Assembly (NCBI RefSeq): GCF_009192945.1
Contig: NZ_NSET01000030.1
Coordinates: 1 to 64,000, forward strand
Length of the DNA: 64,000 bases
Reading direction: 5' to 3'
From: Xanthomonas maliensis
Lineage (GTDB): Bacteria; Pseudomonadota; Gammaproteobacteria; Xanthomonadales; Xanthomonadaceae
A model generated the notes under the pieces. That model had not been told where the DNA came from and searched no databases. It was given only the letters and a program-made list of their open reading frames with translations. A program made the position numbers and the translations under genes. Shown here piece after piece: positions 51,146 to 60,793 of the stretch. The stretch's first letter is position 1. Every line of letters starts with the position of its first letter.

Positions 51146-52881
51146 AGGCCGCACCGCGGATCGTACGCCGGCCGCCGGGTCCGCCCGGACAGTGGCCGGA
51201 GACGGTGCTGCCGCTGCTGCGTCGCCTGTATGCCGCGCGCGGCGCGACCGACCCGCAGGCGGCGCAGCCACGGCTGGCGCACTTGCTGGCGCCGGATCTG
51301 CTCGGCAATAGCCACGCCGCCGCCGAACTGTTGGCCGAGGCGATTGCCGCTCAACGCCGCATCCTGGTCGTAGGCGATTTCGATTGCGACGGCGCCACTG
51401 CGTGCGCGGTGGCGGTACGTGGACTGCGCATGCTCGGTGCGCTGGACGTGCACCATGCCGTGCCCAATCGCATGGTGCACGGCTACGGGCTGTCGCCGGC
51501 GCTGGTCGACGAACTGGCGCCGTTGCGGCCGGACCTGCTGGTCACCGTCGATCACGGCATCGCCTGCCATGCCGGTGTCGCCGCCGCCAAGGCGCGCGGC
51601 TGGACGGTGCTGGTCACCGATCATCATCTGCCCGGCACCGCGTTGCCGCCTGCCGATGCCATCGTCGATCCGAATTTGGTCGGCGACGGCTTTCCCAGCA
51701 AGACCTTGGCCGGGGTCGGGGTGATCTTCTACGTGCTGCTGGCCTTGCGCGGTGTGCTGCGCGCGCGCGATGCCTTCGTCGGCCGGCCCGAACCGGACCT
51801 GGCGACGCTGCTGGACCTGGTGGCGGTTGGCACGGTGGCCGACCTGGTGCCGCTGGATGGCAATAACCGCGCGCTGGTGGCCGCGGGGTTGCGACGACTG
51901 CGCGAAGGCAAGGCCTGCATCGGGCTACGCGCCCTGATCGAGGCCAGCGGCCGCGACGCGGCGCGCCTGACCGCCAGCGACATCGGCTTCGCATTGGGGC
52001 CGCGACTCAATGCCGCCGGTCGGCTGGAAGACATGGCGCTCGGTATCGAGCTGCTGCTGTGCGAGGACTGGACGCGTGCGCGCGAGATCGCCAGCCTGCT
52101 GGAGGAGATCAATGCCGAGCGCCGTGCGGTGCAGCAGTTGATGACCGACGACGCCGAGCAGGCCGTGGCCAAGGTGATGCTGGACGCCGACGGCGCCGTG
52201 CCGATCGCGGCCTGCCTGTTCGATGCCGAGTGGCATCCGGGGGTGATCGGCCTGGTCGCGTCGCGCCTCAAGGATCGGCTACACCGGCCGGTGATCGCGC
52301 TGGCGCCGGCCGAGCCAGGCAGCAGCCAGTTGCGTGGCTCGGCGCGCTCGATTCCTGGCCTGCATATCCGCGACGTGCTGGCGGCGGTGGATGCGCGCCA
52401 TCCCGGTCTGCTGCAGAAGTTCGGCGGCCACGCGATGGCGGCGGGCCTGAGCATCGAGGCCGCGGCGTTGCCGGCCTTCGAGCAGGCGTTTCGATCGCAG
52501 GTGCAGACGATGGTGGACGCCACGCTGCTGCAGGCCGAACTGCACAGCGACGGCGAACTGGCCGCGCACGAACTGGATCATGTGCATGCCGAAGCGCTGC
52601 GCCTGGCCGGCCCGTGGGGGCAGGGGTTTCCCGAACCCTTGTTCGACGGTCAGTTCGAAGTGCTGCAATGGCGGGTGCTCAAGGAACGCCATCTGAAACT
52701 GACCCTGCGTTGCGCCGGCCGCGCCGAGCCGCTCAACGCCATCCACTTCAACGGCTGGCACGGCAGCGACCCCGCGCGCGTGCTGCGCCTGGCGTACCGG
52801 CTGGTCGGCGACGACTATCGGGGCGGCACGGCGGTGCAGTTGATCGTCGAGCATTGCGAACCGGCATCGTCCGCAGGTTGA
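51142..52881 (+). CDS. recJ: single-stranded-DNA-specific exonuclease RecJ
   Basis: A 579-residue 5'-3' exonuclease of the DHH family used in recombination and mismatch repair. The motifs are in order: VGDFDCDGATA (motif I), VTVDHG (II), VTDHHLP (III, the DHH triad), VAVGTVADLVPL (IV), then the DHHA1 part with GSARSIPGLHIRDVL and KFGGHAMAAGL. The OB-fold tail occupies about residues 460-579. It starts inside the rpfE stop (ATGA) and ends the car-gre operon. Confidence 0.96.
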   Translation: MKAAPRIVRRPPGPPGQWPETVLPLLRRLYAARGATDPQAAQPRLAHLLAPDLLGNSHAAAELLAEAIAAQRRILVVGDFDCDGATACAVAVRGLRMLGALDVHHAVPNRMVHGYGLSPALVDELAPLRPDLLVTVDHGIACHAGVAAAKARGWTVLVTDHHLPGTALPPADAIVDPNLVGDGFPSKTLAGVGVIFYVLLALRGVLRARDAFVGRPEPDLATLLDLVAVGTVADLVPLDGNNRALVAAGLRRLREGKACIGLRALIEASGRDAARLTASDIGFALGPRLNAAGRLEDMALGIELLLCEDWTRAREIASLLEEINAERRAVQQLMTDDAEQAVAKVMLDADGAVPIAACLFDAEWHPGVIGLVASRLKDRLHRPVIALAPAEPGSSQLRGSARSIPGLHIRDVLAAVDARHPGLLQKFGGHAMAAGLSIEAAALPAFEQAFRSQVQTMVDATLLQAELHSDGELAAHELDHVHAEALRLAGPWGQGFPEPLFDGQFEVLQWRVLKERHLKLTLRCAGRAEPLNAIHFNGWHGSDPARVLRLAYRLVGDDYRGGTAVQLIVEHCEPASSAG

Positions 52882-52965
52882 TGCCGGCGTTCGCCCTGCT
52901 TGTTGCCAGGCGGGCAACGCGTCTCCGCGCCAGCGTGCGCGTCGCCCGCGCAGGCATCGGCCCGG

Positions 52966-53997
52966 TTATTGCTTGACGTCCGCCACGATGGTCGGCAGTT
53001 CCCATGCGCCGCCGACAGCCACTAAACGGCATAGGCCGGAGCTGGATTCGGCAGTCTGCACGAAGCGGCGGCCATCCCAGGTCCACGCAGACTGGCTGTA
53101 GCAATCACCCAGGCCACGCCCCCGTTGCGAGGCCAGGATGGTGGCGCCATCCAGGTCGCTGGCGTTTAGCGTGATCAAGGTCGGCGCGAACGGCGCGCGT
53201 GCATTGACGACCCAGAAACCGGTGCCGGTGTTGTAGGCGGCTGTCCAGCAGTCGGTGGAGACCAGGAGCTTGTCGCTGCTCAGGCGGGTGATGGTCAGTG
53301 GTTCCGATGCCTCCCCGCGGTCGAGTCCCTTGCATTCCTCATCGGCGGGAAGGGTGGCGCGTAGCGCCTGATACAGCGCAGGCATCTTGCCCAGGCGTGC
53401 GTCGCCAGCCTGCGGCGCAGCCAGCTTGGCTTGGTGAACCTGGGGTGCCGGCAGCGGCGGCAGCACGGCGGATTCGTCGCGATCGCCCTTGCGTACCAGC
53501 GCGCCGCGCGTGCCCAGGCGGCCCTGGAATTCATCCATCTTCAGCAGCACCGCCGACGCGCCGTTGTCGGACAGCTGCCAGCGGCGGCCATCGTTGCCGA
53601 GTGCGACGATCGTGCTGCTGCGTGGCAGGGCCGCCAGCAGTGCGGCGACCTGGGCGCTGCTCAGCGACGCGGTGCCGCTGTTGCCGTCCAGCGCCAGCTT
53701 GCCCAGATTGCGCTGATCGATCTGCAGGCTGAGCGAAGCCGGCAGCTTGGCCTCGTCGTACTGGCCCAGCATCAGTTCTGCGGTGACCGCCTGGCCGGCG
53801 CCGGCCTTGCGGGTCAGCAGCACCGAGACCGGCAGGTGTTCGCCTTCGTCCGGCTGGTACCCGGCTGCGCGGCAGGTACGGGTGTTGTCGCAGGCGATGG
53901 TCCAATCGTCGTGGCTGAACGCGACGTTGGTGGCCGGTGCGGCCAGGGCGGACACAGGGCTGAGCAGCAATGCCGCGGCGAGCAGGGCGGGACGCAT
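52966..53997 (-). CDS. DUF1176 family exported protein
   Basis: A 343-residue exported protein (signal peptide 1-20, cleavage near ALAAP). The DUF1176 pattern is visible: WTIACDNTRTCRAAGYQ near residues 32-48, a middle EECKGLDRG segment, and C-terminal YNTGTGFWVVN, DCYSQSAWTWDGRRFV and a final Cys in GLCRLVAVGG. Cys pairs suggest disulfides in the periplasm. Function unknown. ATG 53997 has AAGGAAC upstream; the frame extends much further only as a shadow of the acyltransferase gene. It is convergent with recJ. Confidence 0.85.
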   Translation of the reverse strand: MRPALLAAALLLSPVSALAAPATNVAFSHDDWTIACDNTRTCRAAGYQPDEGEHLPVSVLLTRKAGAGQAVTAELMLGQYDEAKLPASLSLQIDQRNLGKLALDGNSGTASLSSAQVAALLAALPRSSTIVALGNDGRRWQLSDNGASAVLLKMDEFQGRLGTRGALVRKGDRDESAVLPPLPAPQVHQAKLAAPQAGDARLGKMPALYQALRATLPADEECKGLDRGEASEPLTITRLSSDKLLVSTDCWTAAYNTGTGFWVVNARAPFAPTLITLNASDLDGATILASQRGRGLGDCYSQSAWTWDGRRFVQTAESSSGLCRLVAVGGAWELPTIVADVKQ

Positions 53998-54116
53998 CGT
54001 GGTTCCTTCAACGCAGGTCGGGCCGGCAGCTTGCGATGCTGGTTGCACTGCGTCCAGCCACAACCCGTTGCAAGGGGCGAATGCGCTCGTACGACCACAC
54101 CCGCCATTGGCAGCGA

Positions 54117-55328
54117 TCAGGTTCGTATCGCCAGTGCCGTCTCGTGGATGCGGGGTGTTGGCTCCCGCATCGGCATGCCGAACAACGGCCGCAGCCAGCG
54201 CACGCGGCGGATCAGGTATTCGTGCAGCAGCAGGCAACCAGCCACCGTGGTCGCCAGCACCAACGTCGGCTCCAGCCAGGGACCCAGCTGCAGCGGTGCC
54301 AGCCAGTACAGCGCCAGGATGATCAGGCTCTGGTGCAGGATGTACCAGGGGAACACCGCCTGGGTGCAGTACGGCAGCCACGCGAACGGGCGGTTCAGTG
54401 CATGCTTGGCCCAGCCCAGCAGCGTCAGCAGCGCCAGCCAGGTATACGCCGCGCGCGCCAGGCGTTCGATCACGTCCCAGCGCACGCTGGCCAGCAGATC
54501 GCCGAGCTGGGCGCCATCGAGTGTACGGCCCAGATGACGGATGCTCAGCTCGGTGGCAATGGCCAGCAGCGCCACGATCAGCGTCGGCCAGCGCAGTTGC
54601 ACGGACCAGTCCCAGAACCGTGCATTGCGGGACAGCACGTAGCCAAGCACGAACAAGGGTAAGGATTCGGCATGCACGAACCAGTCGCCGACCAGCGCAT
54701 GGGTGGGCGGGTGGCGCGGCAGTACCCACAGGACGCAGAAGGCTTCCCACGCGATCGGTGCCAGCAGCAGGGCGGGGACGGCAATGCGGGCCGGCAGCTG
54801 CGGCAGGGTCAGCGGCAGTACGCGGCCCAGGGCAATCACCGCCATCAATAACAAGGTGTAGGGCAGCAGGTAGGCGAGGTACCACAGGTGGTTCCAGGTG
54901 ATGCCGTGCTCCCAGCCATCGAAGCTGCCGGCCGGCCAGGGCTGCACCTGCCAATAGCGCAGCAGAAAGCTGCCGAAGCCAGGCACGACCTTGCCGTTGC
55001 TGACGCCCTGGCAGTAGGCCTGCACCGAGACCACGACGAACATGCCGAACAGCAGTGGCGGCAGCAGCCGGCCGCAGCGGCGCCAGGCGAACTGCCAGGG
55101 CGCGCGCTCGGCACGTGCCAGATCGATCGCGATGCCGGAGATCATGAACAGCAACGGCATCCGCCAGCGGTTGAGCGCAATCATCGGCGCCTGCAGCCAG
55201 TCGCTGGTGTAGGCGCTCTTGAGGTGGAAGTCCCAGCCGGCCACATAGGCCATGCCCACGTGGTAGAGGATCAGCAAGGCGAAGGCGAAGACGCGCAGGG
55301 CGTCGATATCGTGGCGGCGTTCGGTCAT
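54117..55328 (-). CDS. acyltransferase family 3 membrane protein
   Basis: A 403-residue inner-membrane protein with about ten helices. The acyltransferase 3 signature is at the start: RRHDIDALRVFAFALLILYH (residues 4-23, with the catalytic-type His at its end), then MPLLFMISGIAIDLA and RLLPPLLFG. HLWYLAYLLPY and a late WYILHQSLIIL complete the OpgC/OafA-like pattern. Such proteins acylate or succinylate glycans in the envelope; the acceptor is unknown. ATG 55328 is the family start. It shares its orientation with the DUF1176 gene, 119 bases downstream. Confidence 0.88.
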   Translation of the reverse strand: MTERRHDIDALRVFAFALLILYHVGMAYVAGWDFHLKSAYTSDWLQAPMIALNRWRMPLLFMISGIAIDLARAERAPWQFAWRRCGRLLPPLLFGMFVVVSVQAYCQGVSNGKVVPGFGSFLLRYWQVQPWPAGSFDGWEHGITWNHLWYLAYLLPYTLLLMAVIALGRVLPLTLPQLPARIAVPALLLAPIAWEAFCVLWVLPRHPPTHALVGDWFVHAESLPLFVLGYVLSRNARFWDWSVQLRWPTLIVALLAIATELSIRHLGRTLDGAQLGDLLASVRWDVIERLARAAYTWLALLTLLGWAKHALNRPFAWLPYCTQAVFPWYILHQSLIILALYWLAPLQLGPWLEPTLVLATTVAGCLLLHEYLIRRVRWLRPLFGMPMREPTPRIHETALAIRT

Positions 55329-55520
55329 GGTCGGTGATCGGCGGAGAAGTGGGGGCATCGTGCCCGCTGGCCCGCACCGGTACTGGGGTCAGGGGCGGAA
55401 TCGCCCTCCCGCAGTGATCAATCGCCCCCCTCCAGGGACGAATCGGGACGGCCGCGACGGCAGTTTCGCCGCGCCGCGCAGGCCTCTATGATCGGCAGCT
55501 GCCAACTGGGGACGTCTGCA

Positions 55521-56435
55521 ATGGAAGCAACCGGGCCACGCCCGCCGATCCCCCGTGACCCGGCCGGCCAGGCCGCGAGGCGCTGGGCCGTGGTGATCTG
55601 GTCGCTGGTGTTCTACCTCGGTGCGCTGGGCAACGTGCTGACCGCCTGGTTGGCGGCGCGCCGCGATGGCGAGGTCCTGGTCCCGTGGCAGGTGTTGAGC
55701 TGGGAGCTGAGCAGCGCCACGGTCTCGCTATTGCTGCTGCCGCCGGTCCTGTGGCTGTGCACGCGCTGGCCCCTGCATGCCGATGGCTGGCGTCGACGCC
55801 TGCCCATGTATCTCGCCGCTGCAGTGGGCTGGTGGCTGCTGCATGTCGGCGGCATGGTGCTGCTGCGCAAGGCGATCTATGTGCTGGCAGGCACCCACTA
55901 CGACTTCGGCGGTTGGTTGCAGTGGTTCTACGAACTGTCCAAGGATCTACGCACCTTCGCCTTGCTGGTTGCCTTGCAACACACGCTGGGCTGGTACGCG
56001 CGAAGGCGCCAGGGCGAGGCGCATCTGCTGGCGGCGCCGGACGAGGGGCCACCGGTGGAGCCACTGGAACGCCCGGAACGTTTTCTGGTGCGCACGCTTG
56101 GCCGCGATTTCCTGGTCGCCACCGCCGATATCGAATGGATCCAGGCCTCCGGCAACTACGTCAACCTGCACGTCCGGGGGCACGACTACCCGCTGCGCAG
56201 CACGATGGCCGCGATCGAGTCCAAGCTGGATCCGGGCGTGTTCGTGCGGATCCATCGCAGTTATCTGGTCAATCTGGGCCAGGTGCAGGCGATCGAGCCG
56301 TCCGATTCCGGCGACGCACGCGTGCATCTGCGCGATGCCGCGGTGCTGCCCTGCAGCCGCAGCCAGCTGGCTGGCCTGCGGGCGCGTGCCGGCCAGGTGC
56401 CGGCGACGCCGAGAGCTGAAGCCGCGGTGGCGTGA
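55521..56435 (+). CDS. rpfD: RpfD, membrane-bound LytTR-family regulator
   Basis: A 304-residue protein with four predicted membrane helices (about residues 23-45, 63-83, 95-117 and 138-158) and a C-terminal LytTR DNA-binding domain (about 195-290). Key LytTR segments are DIEWIQASGNYVNLH, YPLRSTMAAIESKL and FVRIHRSYLVNL. The rpf position upstream of prfB identifies it as RpfD. How the membrane part signals is not known. ATG 55521 is preferred over the frame's earlier 55488. It is divergent from the acyltransferase gene. Confidence 0.88.
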   Translation: MEATGPRPPIPRDPAGQAARRWAVVIWSLVFYLGALGNVLTAWLAARRDGEVLVPWQVLSWELSSATVSLLLLPPVLWLCTRWPLHADGWRRRLPMYLAAAVGWWLLHVGGMVLLRKAIYVLAGTHYDFGGWLQWFYELSKDLRTFALLVALQHTLGWYARRRQGEAHLLAAPDEGPPVEPLERPERFLVRTLGRDFLVATADIEWIQASGNYVNLHVRGHDYPLRSTMAAIESKLDPGVFVRIHRSYLVNLGQVQAIEPSDSGDARVHLRDAAVLPCSRSQLAGLRARAGQVPATPRAEAAVA

Positions 56436-56692
56436 TCGGCCGGGTCGAGCGCGACGGGGCAACGGTGGGGCCCCGTTGCGCGTCCTGACCGACCTCTTTG
56501 GACGCATATCAATGCATCGGTCCGGTGCCACCGCGACGCCATCACGCACGGAGGCCGGACGATGCGCTGCGGCTGAGTGCGGTTGCCGCAACCGTCAGCG
56601 TGCTGCGGCTGCTGCCTGCGCGCGGGGAGCGCCGCGTTTCGCCACCGGCGCCCGCTTGCTAAACTAGCGAGCTTGTTTGCCGGAACTCCGTC

Positions 56693-57818
56693 ATGATCGA
56701 AACCAATCCGATCCGCCAGCGCATCACCGATCTCAACGATCGCGTGCTCTCGCTCAGGGGGTATCTTTGACTACGACGCCAAGAAAGAGCGTCTAGAGGA
56801 AGTCAGCCGCGAGCTGGAGAGCCCGGAAGTCTGGAACGACGCCGAGCGCGCCCAGGGCCTGGGCCGCGAGCGCTCCATGCTCGAGAAGACCGTCGGCGGC
56901 ATCGCCGATGTGCTGTCCGGGTTGGCCGACGCGGTCGACCTGCTGGAGCTGGCCGAGAGCGAGCAGGATGAGGAAACCGCGCTGGCCGTGGTTGCCGACC
57001 TGGATCGCTACCAGTTGCAGGTCGAGAAGCTGGAGTTCCAGCGCATGTTCTCCGGCAAGATGGACGGCGCCAACGCGTTCGTCGACATCCAGGCCGGTGC
57101 CGGCGGCACCGAAGCGCAGGACTGGGCGGAAATCCTGCTGCGCATGTATCTGCGCTGGGCCGAGTCGCGTGGTTGGAAGACCGAGCTGATGGAAGTCTCT
57201 GGCGGCGAAGTGGCAGGCATCAAGTCGGCCACGATCCGGGTCGAGGGCGACTTCGCCTATGGCTGGTTGAAGACCGAGATCGGCGTGCACCGGTTGGTGC
57301 GCAAGTCGCCATTCGATTCGGACAATCGCCGGCATACCAGCTTCACCTCGGTGTTCGTCTCGCCGGAAGTCGACGACGACATCGAGATCGACATCAATCC
57401 GGCCGACCTGAGGACCGACGTCTACCGCTCCTCCGGTGCCGGTGGTCAGCACGTCAACAAGACCGAGTCGGCGGTGCGCATCACCCACGTCCCGTCCGGG
57501 GTGGTGGTGGCCTGCCAGACCGGCCGCAGCCAGCACCAGAACCGCGATAACGCGATGAAGATGCTGGCCGCCAAGCTGTACGAGCTGGAAGTGCAGAAGC
57601 GCAATGCCGAGAAGGATGCGCTGGAAGCGACCAAGTCCGATATCGGTTGGGGCAGCCAGATCCGCAACTACGTGCTCGATCAGAGCCGGATCAAGGATCT
57701 GCGCACCGGTGTGGAGCGCAGCGATACCCAGAAGGTACTCGACGGCGACCTGGACGAATTCGTCGAGGCCAGCCTGAAGGCCGGCCTGGCGGCCGGCGCC
57801 AAGCGCCTGGATGCCTGA
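56693..57818 (+). CDS. prfB: peptide chain release factor 2 (programmed +1 frameshift)
   Basis: Recognises UGA and UAA stops. The first 25 codons from ATG 56693 end at an in-frame TGA (56768-56770); after a +1 shift, reading continues from GAC 56769 to 57818, giving about 374 residues. The SPF stop-recognition motif is in [13 protein letters not shown] and the GGQ hydrolysis motif in [17 protein letters not shown]. The shift site is fully conserved, so the gene is intact and not a pseudogene. It is followed by lysS after 186 bases, as in many proteobacteria. Confidence 0.97.
56754..56771 (+). promoter_or_regulatory. prfB programmed +1 frameshift signal
   Basis: The bases AGGGGGTATCTTTGAC contain the internal Shine-Dalgarno AGGGGG, a three-base spacer, the slippery CTT and the TGA stop followed by C. 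This is the same arrangement as E. coli prfB. Slow recognition of this UGA when RF2 is scarce lets the ribosome slip forward, so RF2 controls its own synthesis. Confidence 0.95.
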
Positions 57819-57823
57819 GGTTC

Positions 57824-57844
57824 GCCGGCGGCCAGTCCGCCGGC
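57824..57844 (+). terminator. GC-rich hairpin after prfB
   Basis: GCCGGCGG (57824-57831) pairs with CCGCCGGC (57837-57844) over a five-base loop, five bases after the prfB stop. No T run follows. It could be a T-poor terminator or a partial one, since lysS follows in the same direction. Confidence 0.5.
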
Positions 57845-58004
57845 CACCGCCGCTTCCACCGCCGATGCGTACGCCGCTGCGCCTTCGCCGATAGTTCCCG
57901 TACCGCCCGTGGCTTATCGTGCACGGAGCGGTGCACCGCGCGGAACCGGATGTCCGGTTTCGTCTCCGGGCAGCGATGCCCCTCCTCACAGACCGAACGC
58001 CGCC

Positions 58005-59522
58005 ATGACCGAGCAGACTCCCGCGCCTCAGCCCCCCGTCGACGAGAACAGCCTCATCGCCGAGCGCCGCGCGAAACTGGGCACGCTGCGCGGGCAGGGG
58101 ATCGCCTATCCCAACGACTTCGTCCGCGAACAATTCGCCGGCGACCTGCAGGCCGAGTTCGCCGATGCAGAGGCCTGGACGGCCGAAGCGCTGGAAGCCA
58201 GCGGGCGCACGGTCCGGATGGCCGGCCGGTTGATGGCCAAGCGGGTCATGGGCAAGGCCAGCTTCGCGCAGATCCAGGACGAGTCCGGCCGCGTCCAGCT
58301 GTTTCTGCAGGGCAATGTGCTCGGCGATGCCTACACCGCCTTCAAGGGCTGGGATGTCGGCGACATCGTCGCGGTGGAGGGCGGATTGACCCGCACCAAG
58401 ACCGGCGAGCTGTCGGTCAAGGCGACCGCACTGCGGCTGCTGACCAAGTCGCTGCGGCCGTTGCCGGACAAGTGGCATGGCCTGGCCGACGTCGAGCAGC
58501 GCTATCGCCAGCGCTACGTCGACCTGATCGTGACCCCGGAGTCGCGCGAGGTCTTCATCAAGCGCTCCAAGATCATCCGCGCCATCCGCGCCTGGCTGGA
58601 TACGCGCCGCTTCCTGGAAGTGGAGACGCCGATGATGCATTACATCCCCGGTGGCGCCACCGCCAAGCCGTTCACCACCCATCACAACGCCCTGGACCTG
58701 GACCTGTACCTGCGGGTCGCGCCGGAGCTGTACCTGAAGCGGCTGGTGGTCGGGGGGCTGGAGCGGGTCTACGAAATCAACCGCAATTTCCGTAACGAGG
58801 GGGTGTCGACCCGGCACAACCCCGAGTTCACCATGCTCGAGTTGTACGAGGCCTACGCCACCTACCACCAGATCATGGACCTGACCGAGCAGGTGATTCG
58901 CGACACCGCGCAGACGGTGCTGGGGACCACCGAGGTCAGCTGGGACGGGGCCGCCATCGATCTGACGCCGGCTTTCCGACGCTGGCGCATGGATGAGGCC
59001 GTTCGGCACCACAATCCCGAGATCAGTGCGGCCGACTGTACCGACCGCGCCGCACTGTTGCGGCACTGCGAGCGACTCAAGATCAAGGTCAAGCCGTCCT
59101 ACGGCTGGGGCAAGCTGCTGCTGGAGATCTTCGAGGCCACCGTCGAGCACACCCTGGTGCAGCCGACCTTCATCACCGACCATCCGGTGGAGGTATCGCC
59201 GTTGGCGCGTGCCAGCGATACCGAGCCAGGCTACACCGATCGCTTCGAGCTGTTCATCAACGGCAAGGAGCTGGCCAACGGCTTTTCCGAGCTCAACGAC
59301 CCGGAAGACCAGGCCGCGCGCTTCCAGGCGCAGGTCCAGGCCAAGGATGGCGGCGACGACGAGGCGATGCACTACGACGCCGACTATATCCGTGCCCTGG
59401 AGTACGGCATGGCACCGACCGGTGGGCTGGGCATCGGCATCGACCGCCTGGTGATGCTGCTGACCGGCAGCACCTCCATCCGCGATGTATTGCTGTTCCC
59501 CTATATGCGTCCGGAAGCCTGA
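58005..59522 (+). CDS. lysS: lysyl-tRNA synthetase, class II
   Basis: Charges tRNA-Lys. The 505-residue protein has an N-terminal OB-fold anticodon-binding domain (about residues 60-150, [19 protein letters not shown]) and a class II core with motif 2 [23 protein letters not shown] (split as [12 protein letters not shown] and [10 protein letters not shown]) and motif 3 [18 protein letters not shown] 58005 gives the family length; the frame is open from 57909. A T-rich stretch directly follows the stop. Confidence 0.96.
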   Translation: MTEQTPAPQPPVDENSLIAERRAKLGTLRGQGIAYPNDFVREQFAGDLQAEFADAEAWTAEALEASGRTVRMAGRLMAKRVMGKASFAQIQDESGRVQLFLQGNVLGDAYTAFKGWDVGDIVAVEGGLTRTKTGELSVKATALRLLTKSLRPLPDKWHGLADVEQRYRQRYVDLIVTPESREVFIKRSKIIRAIRAWLDTRRFLEVETPMMHYIPGGATAKPFTTHHNALDLDLYLRVAPELYLKRLVVGGLERVYEINRNFRNEGVSTRHNPEFTMLELYEAYATYHQIMDLTEQVIRDTAQTVLGTTEVSWDGAAIDLTPAFRRWRMDEAVRHHNPEISAADCTDRAALLRHCERLKIKVKPSYGWGKLLLEIFEATVEHTLVQPTFITDHPVEVSPLARASDTEPGYTDRFELFINGKELANGFSELNDPEDQAARFQAQVQAKDGGDDEAMHYDADYIRALEYGMAPTGGLGIGIDRLVMLLTGSTSIRDVLLFPYMRPEA

Positions 59523-59538
59523 GTTTTTTCTGCCGACT

Positions 59539-59655
59539 GCGTGCCTACGGCACAGATACTGCATATGCTAGGGCGGAGCCCGGCGGTATCGCCGGGGAAG
59601 CTGGCCTAGGGGCCGGCGTGATGCTTCCGGGTCTGAAGACCGAGGAGGAACGGGT
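59539..59655 (+). promoter_or_regulatory. hairpin-rich leader of rpfG
   Basis: Successive perfect stems are visible: GTGCC (59541-59545) with GGCAC (59549-59553); CCCGGCG (59579-59585) with CGCCGGG (59590-59596), loop GTAT; GAAGC (59597-59601) with GCTTC (59623-59627), enclosing GGCC (59603-59606) with GGCC (59611-59614); and GGTC (59630-59633) with GACC (59638-59641), loop TGAA. The last ends two bases before the ribosome site GAGGAGGAA. A TATGCT at 59564-59569 may be a -10. I do not recognise a known riboswitch class. Confidence 0.5.
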
Positions 59656-60792
59656 ATGCAGGATGTTTTAGGGGCGCCGGCGGGTGTATCGTCGGCTGAC
59701 ACATGGGGAAGCTGGTCGGCAAAGGCGGATCTGGGATTGAACATCGTCATCGTCGATGACCAGATGTCTGCGCGGACGATGCTGCGCCATGTCATCGAGG
59801 ACATCGCACCGGAATTGAAGGTGCATGACTTCGGCGACCCGCTCGACGCGCTGGCCTGGTGCGAATCCGGGCAGGTCGACCTGTTGCTGCTGGACTATCG
59901 CATGCCCGGCATGGACGGGCTGGAGTTCGCGCGCCGGTTGCGCCGGCTGCCCAGCCATCGCGACATTCCCATCATCCTGATCACCATCGTCGGTGACGAG
60001 CCCATCCGGCAGGCCGCGCTGGAGGCCGGGGTCATCGATTTCCTGGTCAAGCCGATCCGCCCGCGCGAGCTGCGGGCGCGCTGCTCCAACCTGTTGCAGC
60101 TGCGCCAGCAAAGCGAGAGCGTCAAGCAACGTGCGCTGTCGCTGGAGCAGCGCTTGCTGGCCAGCATGAACGAGGTCGAAGAGCGCGAGCGCGAGACGCT
60201 GTCGCGGCTGGCGCGTGCGATCGAGTACCGCGACGCGGGTACCAGTGCGTTTCTGGAGCGCATGTCGCACGTGGCCGGACTGATCGCCGAGCAATTGGGC
60301 CTGTCCGAAGAGGAGGTGCGCATCATCGAGATGGCCGCTCCGCTGCACGACATGGGCAAGATCGCCATCCCCGATGCGGTGCTGCTCAAGCCCGGCAAGC
60401 TCACCGACGACGAGATGAGCGTGATGCGACGCCATCCGCGCATCGGCTATGAACTGCTCAGCGGCAGCCAGAACCGTTTCATCCAGGTCGGCGCGCTGAT
60501 CGCCTTGCGCCATCACGAGCGTTACGACGGCAGTGGTTATCCCGATGGGCTGGTCGGCGAGGCGATTCCGCTGGAAGCGCGCATCGTCGCGGTGGCCGAT
60601 GTCTTCGACGCCTTGTTGTCGGCGCGCCCGTACAAGGATGCCTGGACGATGGACGCTGCCTTGGCCTATCTCTATGCGCAACGCGGTCGCCTGTTCGATC
60701 CGCGTTGCGTCGATGCCCTGTTGCGGGCGCGTCCGCAGCTGGAGCAGATCTGCGGCGAGTTCTCCACCGCATCGGCGCGCCCTGGGATGTGA
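59656..60792 (+). CDS. rpfG: RpfG, two-component response regulator with HD-GYP c-di-GMP phosphodiesterase
   Basis: Degrades cyclic di-GMP when activated by RpfC, linking the diffusible signal factor (DSF) to virulence and biofilm dispersal. The 378-residue protein has a receiver domain (about 28-150, phospho-acceptor D80 in LLLLDYRMPG, Lys in LVKPIRP) and an HD-GYP domain (about 185-360) with LHDMGK at 230-235 and HHERYDGSGYPDGL. The linker 150-185 is a coiled coil. ATG 59656 is behind a strong GGAGGAAC. It heads the rpfG-rpfH-rpfC operon. Confidence 0.97.
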   Translation: MQDVLGAPAGVSSADTWGSWSAKADLGLNIVIVDDQMSARTMLRHVIEDIAPELKVHDFGDPLDALAWCESGQVDLLLLDYRMPGMDGLEFARRLRRLPSHRDIPIILITIVGDEPIRQAALEAGVIDFLVKPIRPRELRARCSNLLQLRQQSESVKQRALSLEQRLLASMNEVEERERETLSRLARAIEYRDAGTSAFLERMSHVAGLIAEQLGLSEEEVRIIEMAAPLHDMGKIAIPDAVLLKPGKLTDDEMSVMRRHPRIGYELLSGSQNRFIQVGALIALRHHERYDGSGYPDGLVGEAIPLEARIVAVADVFDALLSARPYKDAWTMDAALAYLYAQRGRLFDPRCVDALLRARPQLEQICGEFSTASARPGM

Positions 60793-60793
60793 A

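Noticed and set aside
56693-56771. prfB as a frameshifted pseudogene
   Set aside because: The break is the standard programmed +1 site (AGGGGG-TAT-CTT-TGA-C), and the rest of the gene is complete with SPF and GGQ motifs.
56793-59564. Minus-strand open frame of 923 codons opposite prfB and lysS
   Set aside because: Same shadow effect; it spans two intact genes and an intergenic region and has no protein-like features.
59539-59655. GEMM-type c-di-GMP riboswitch before rpfG
   Set aside because: The conserved core I know for GEMM-I is not present. The region is kept only as an unclassified structured leader.
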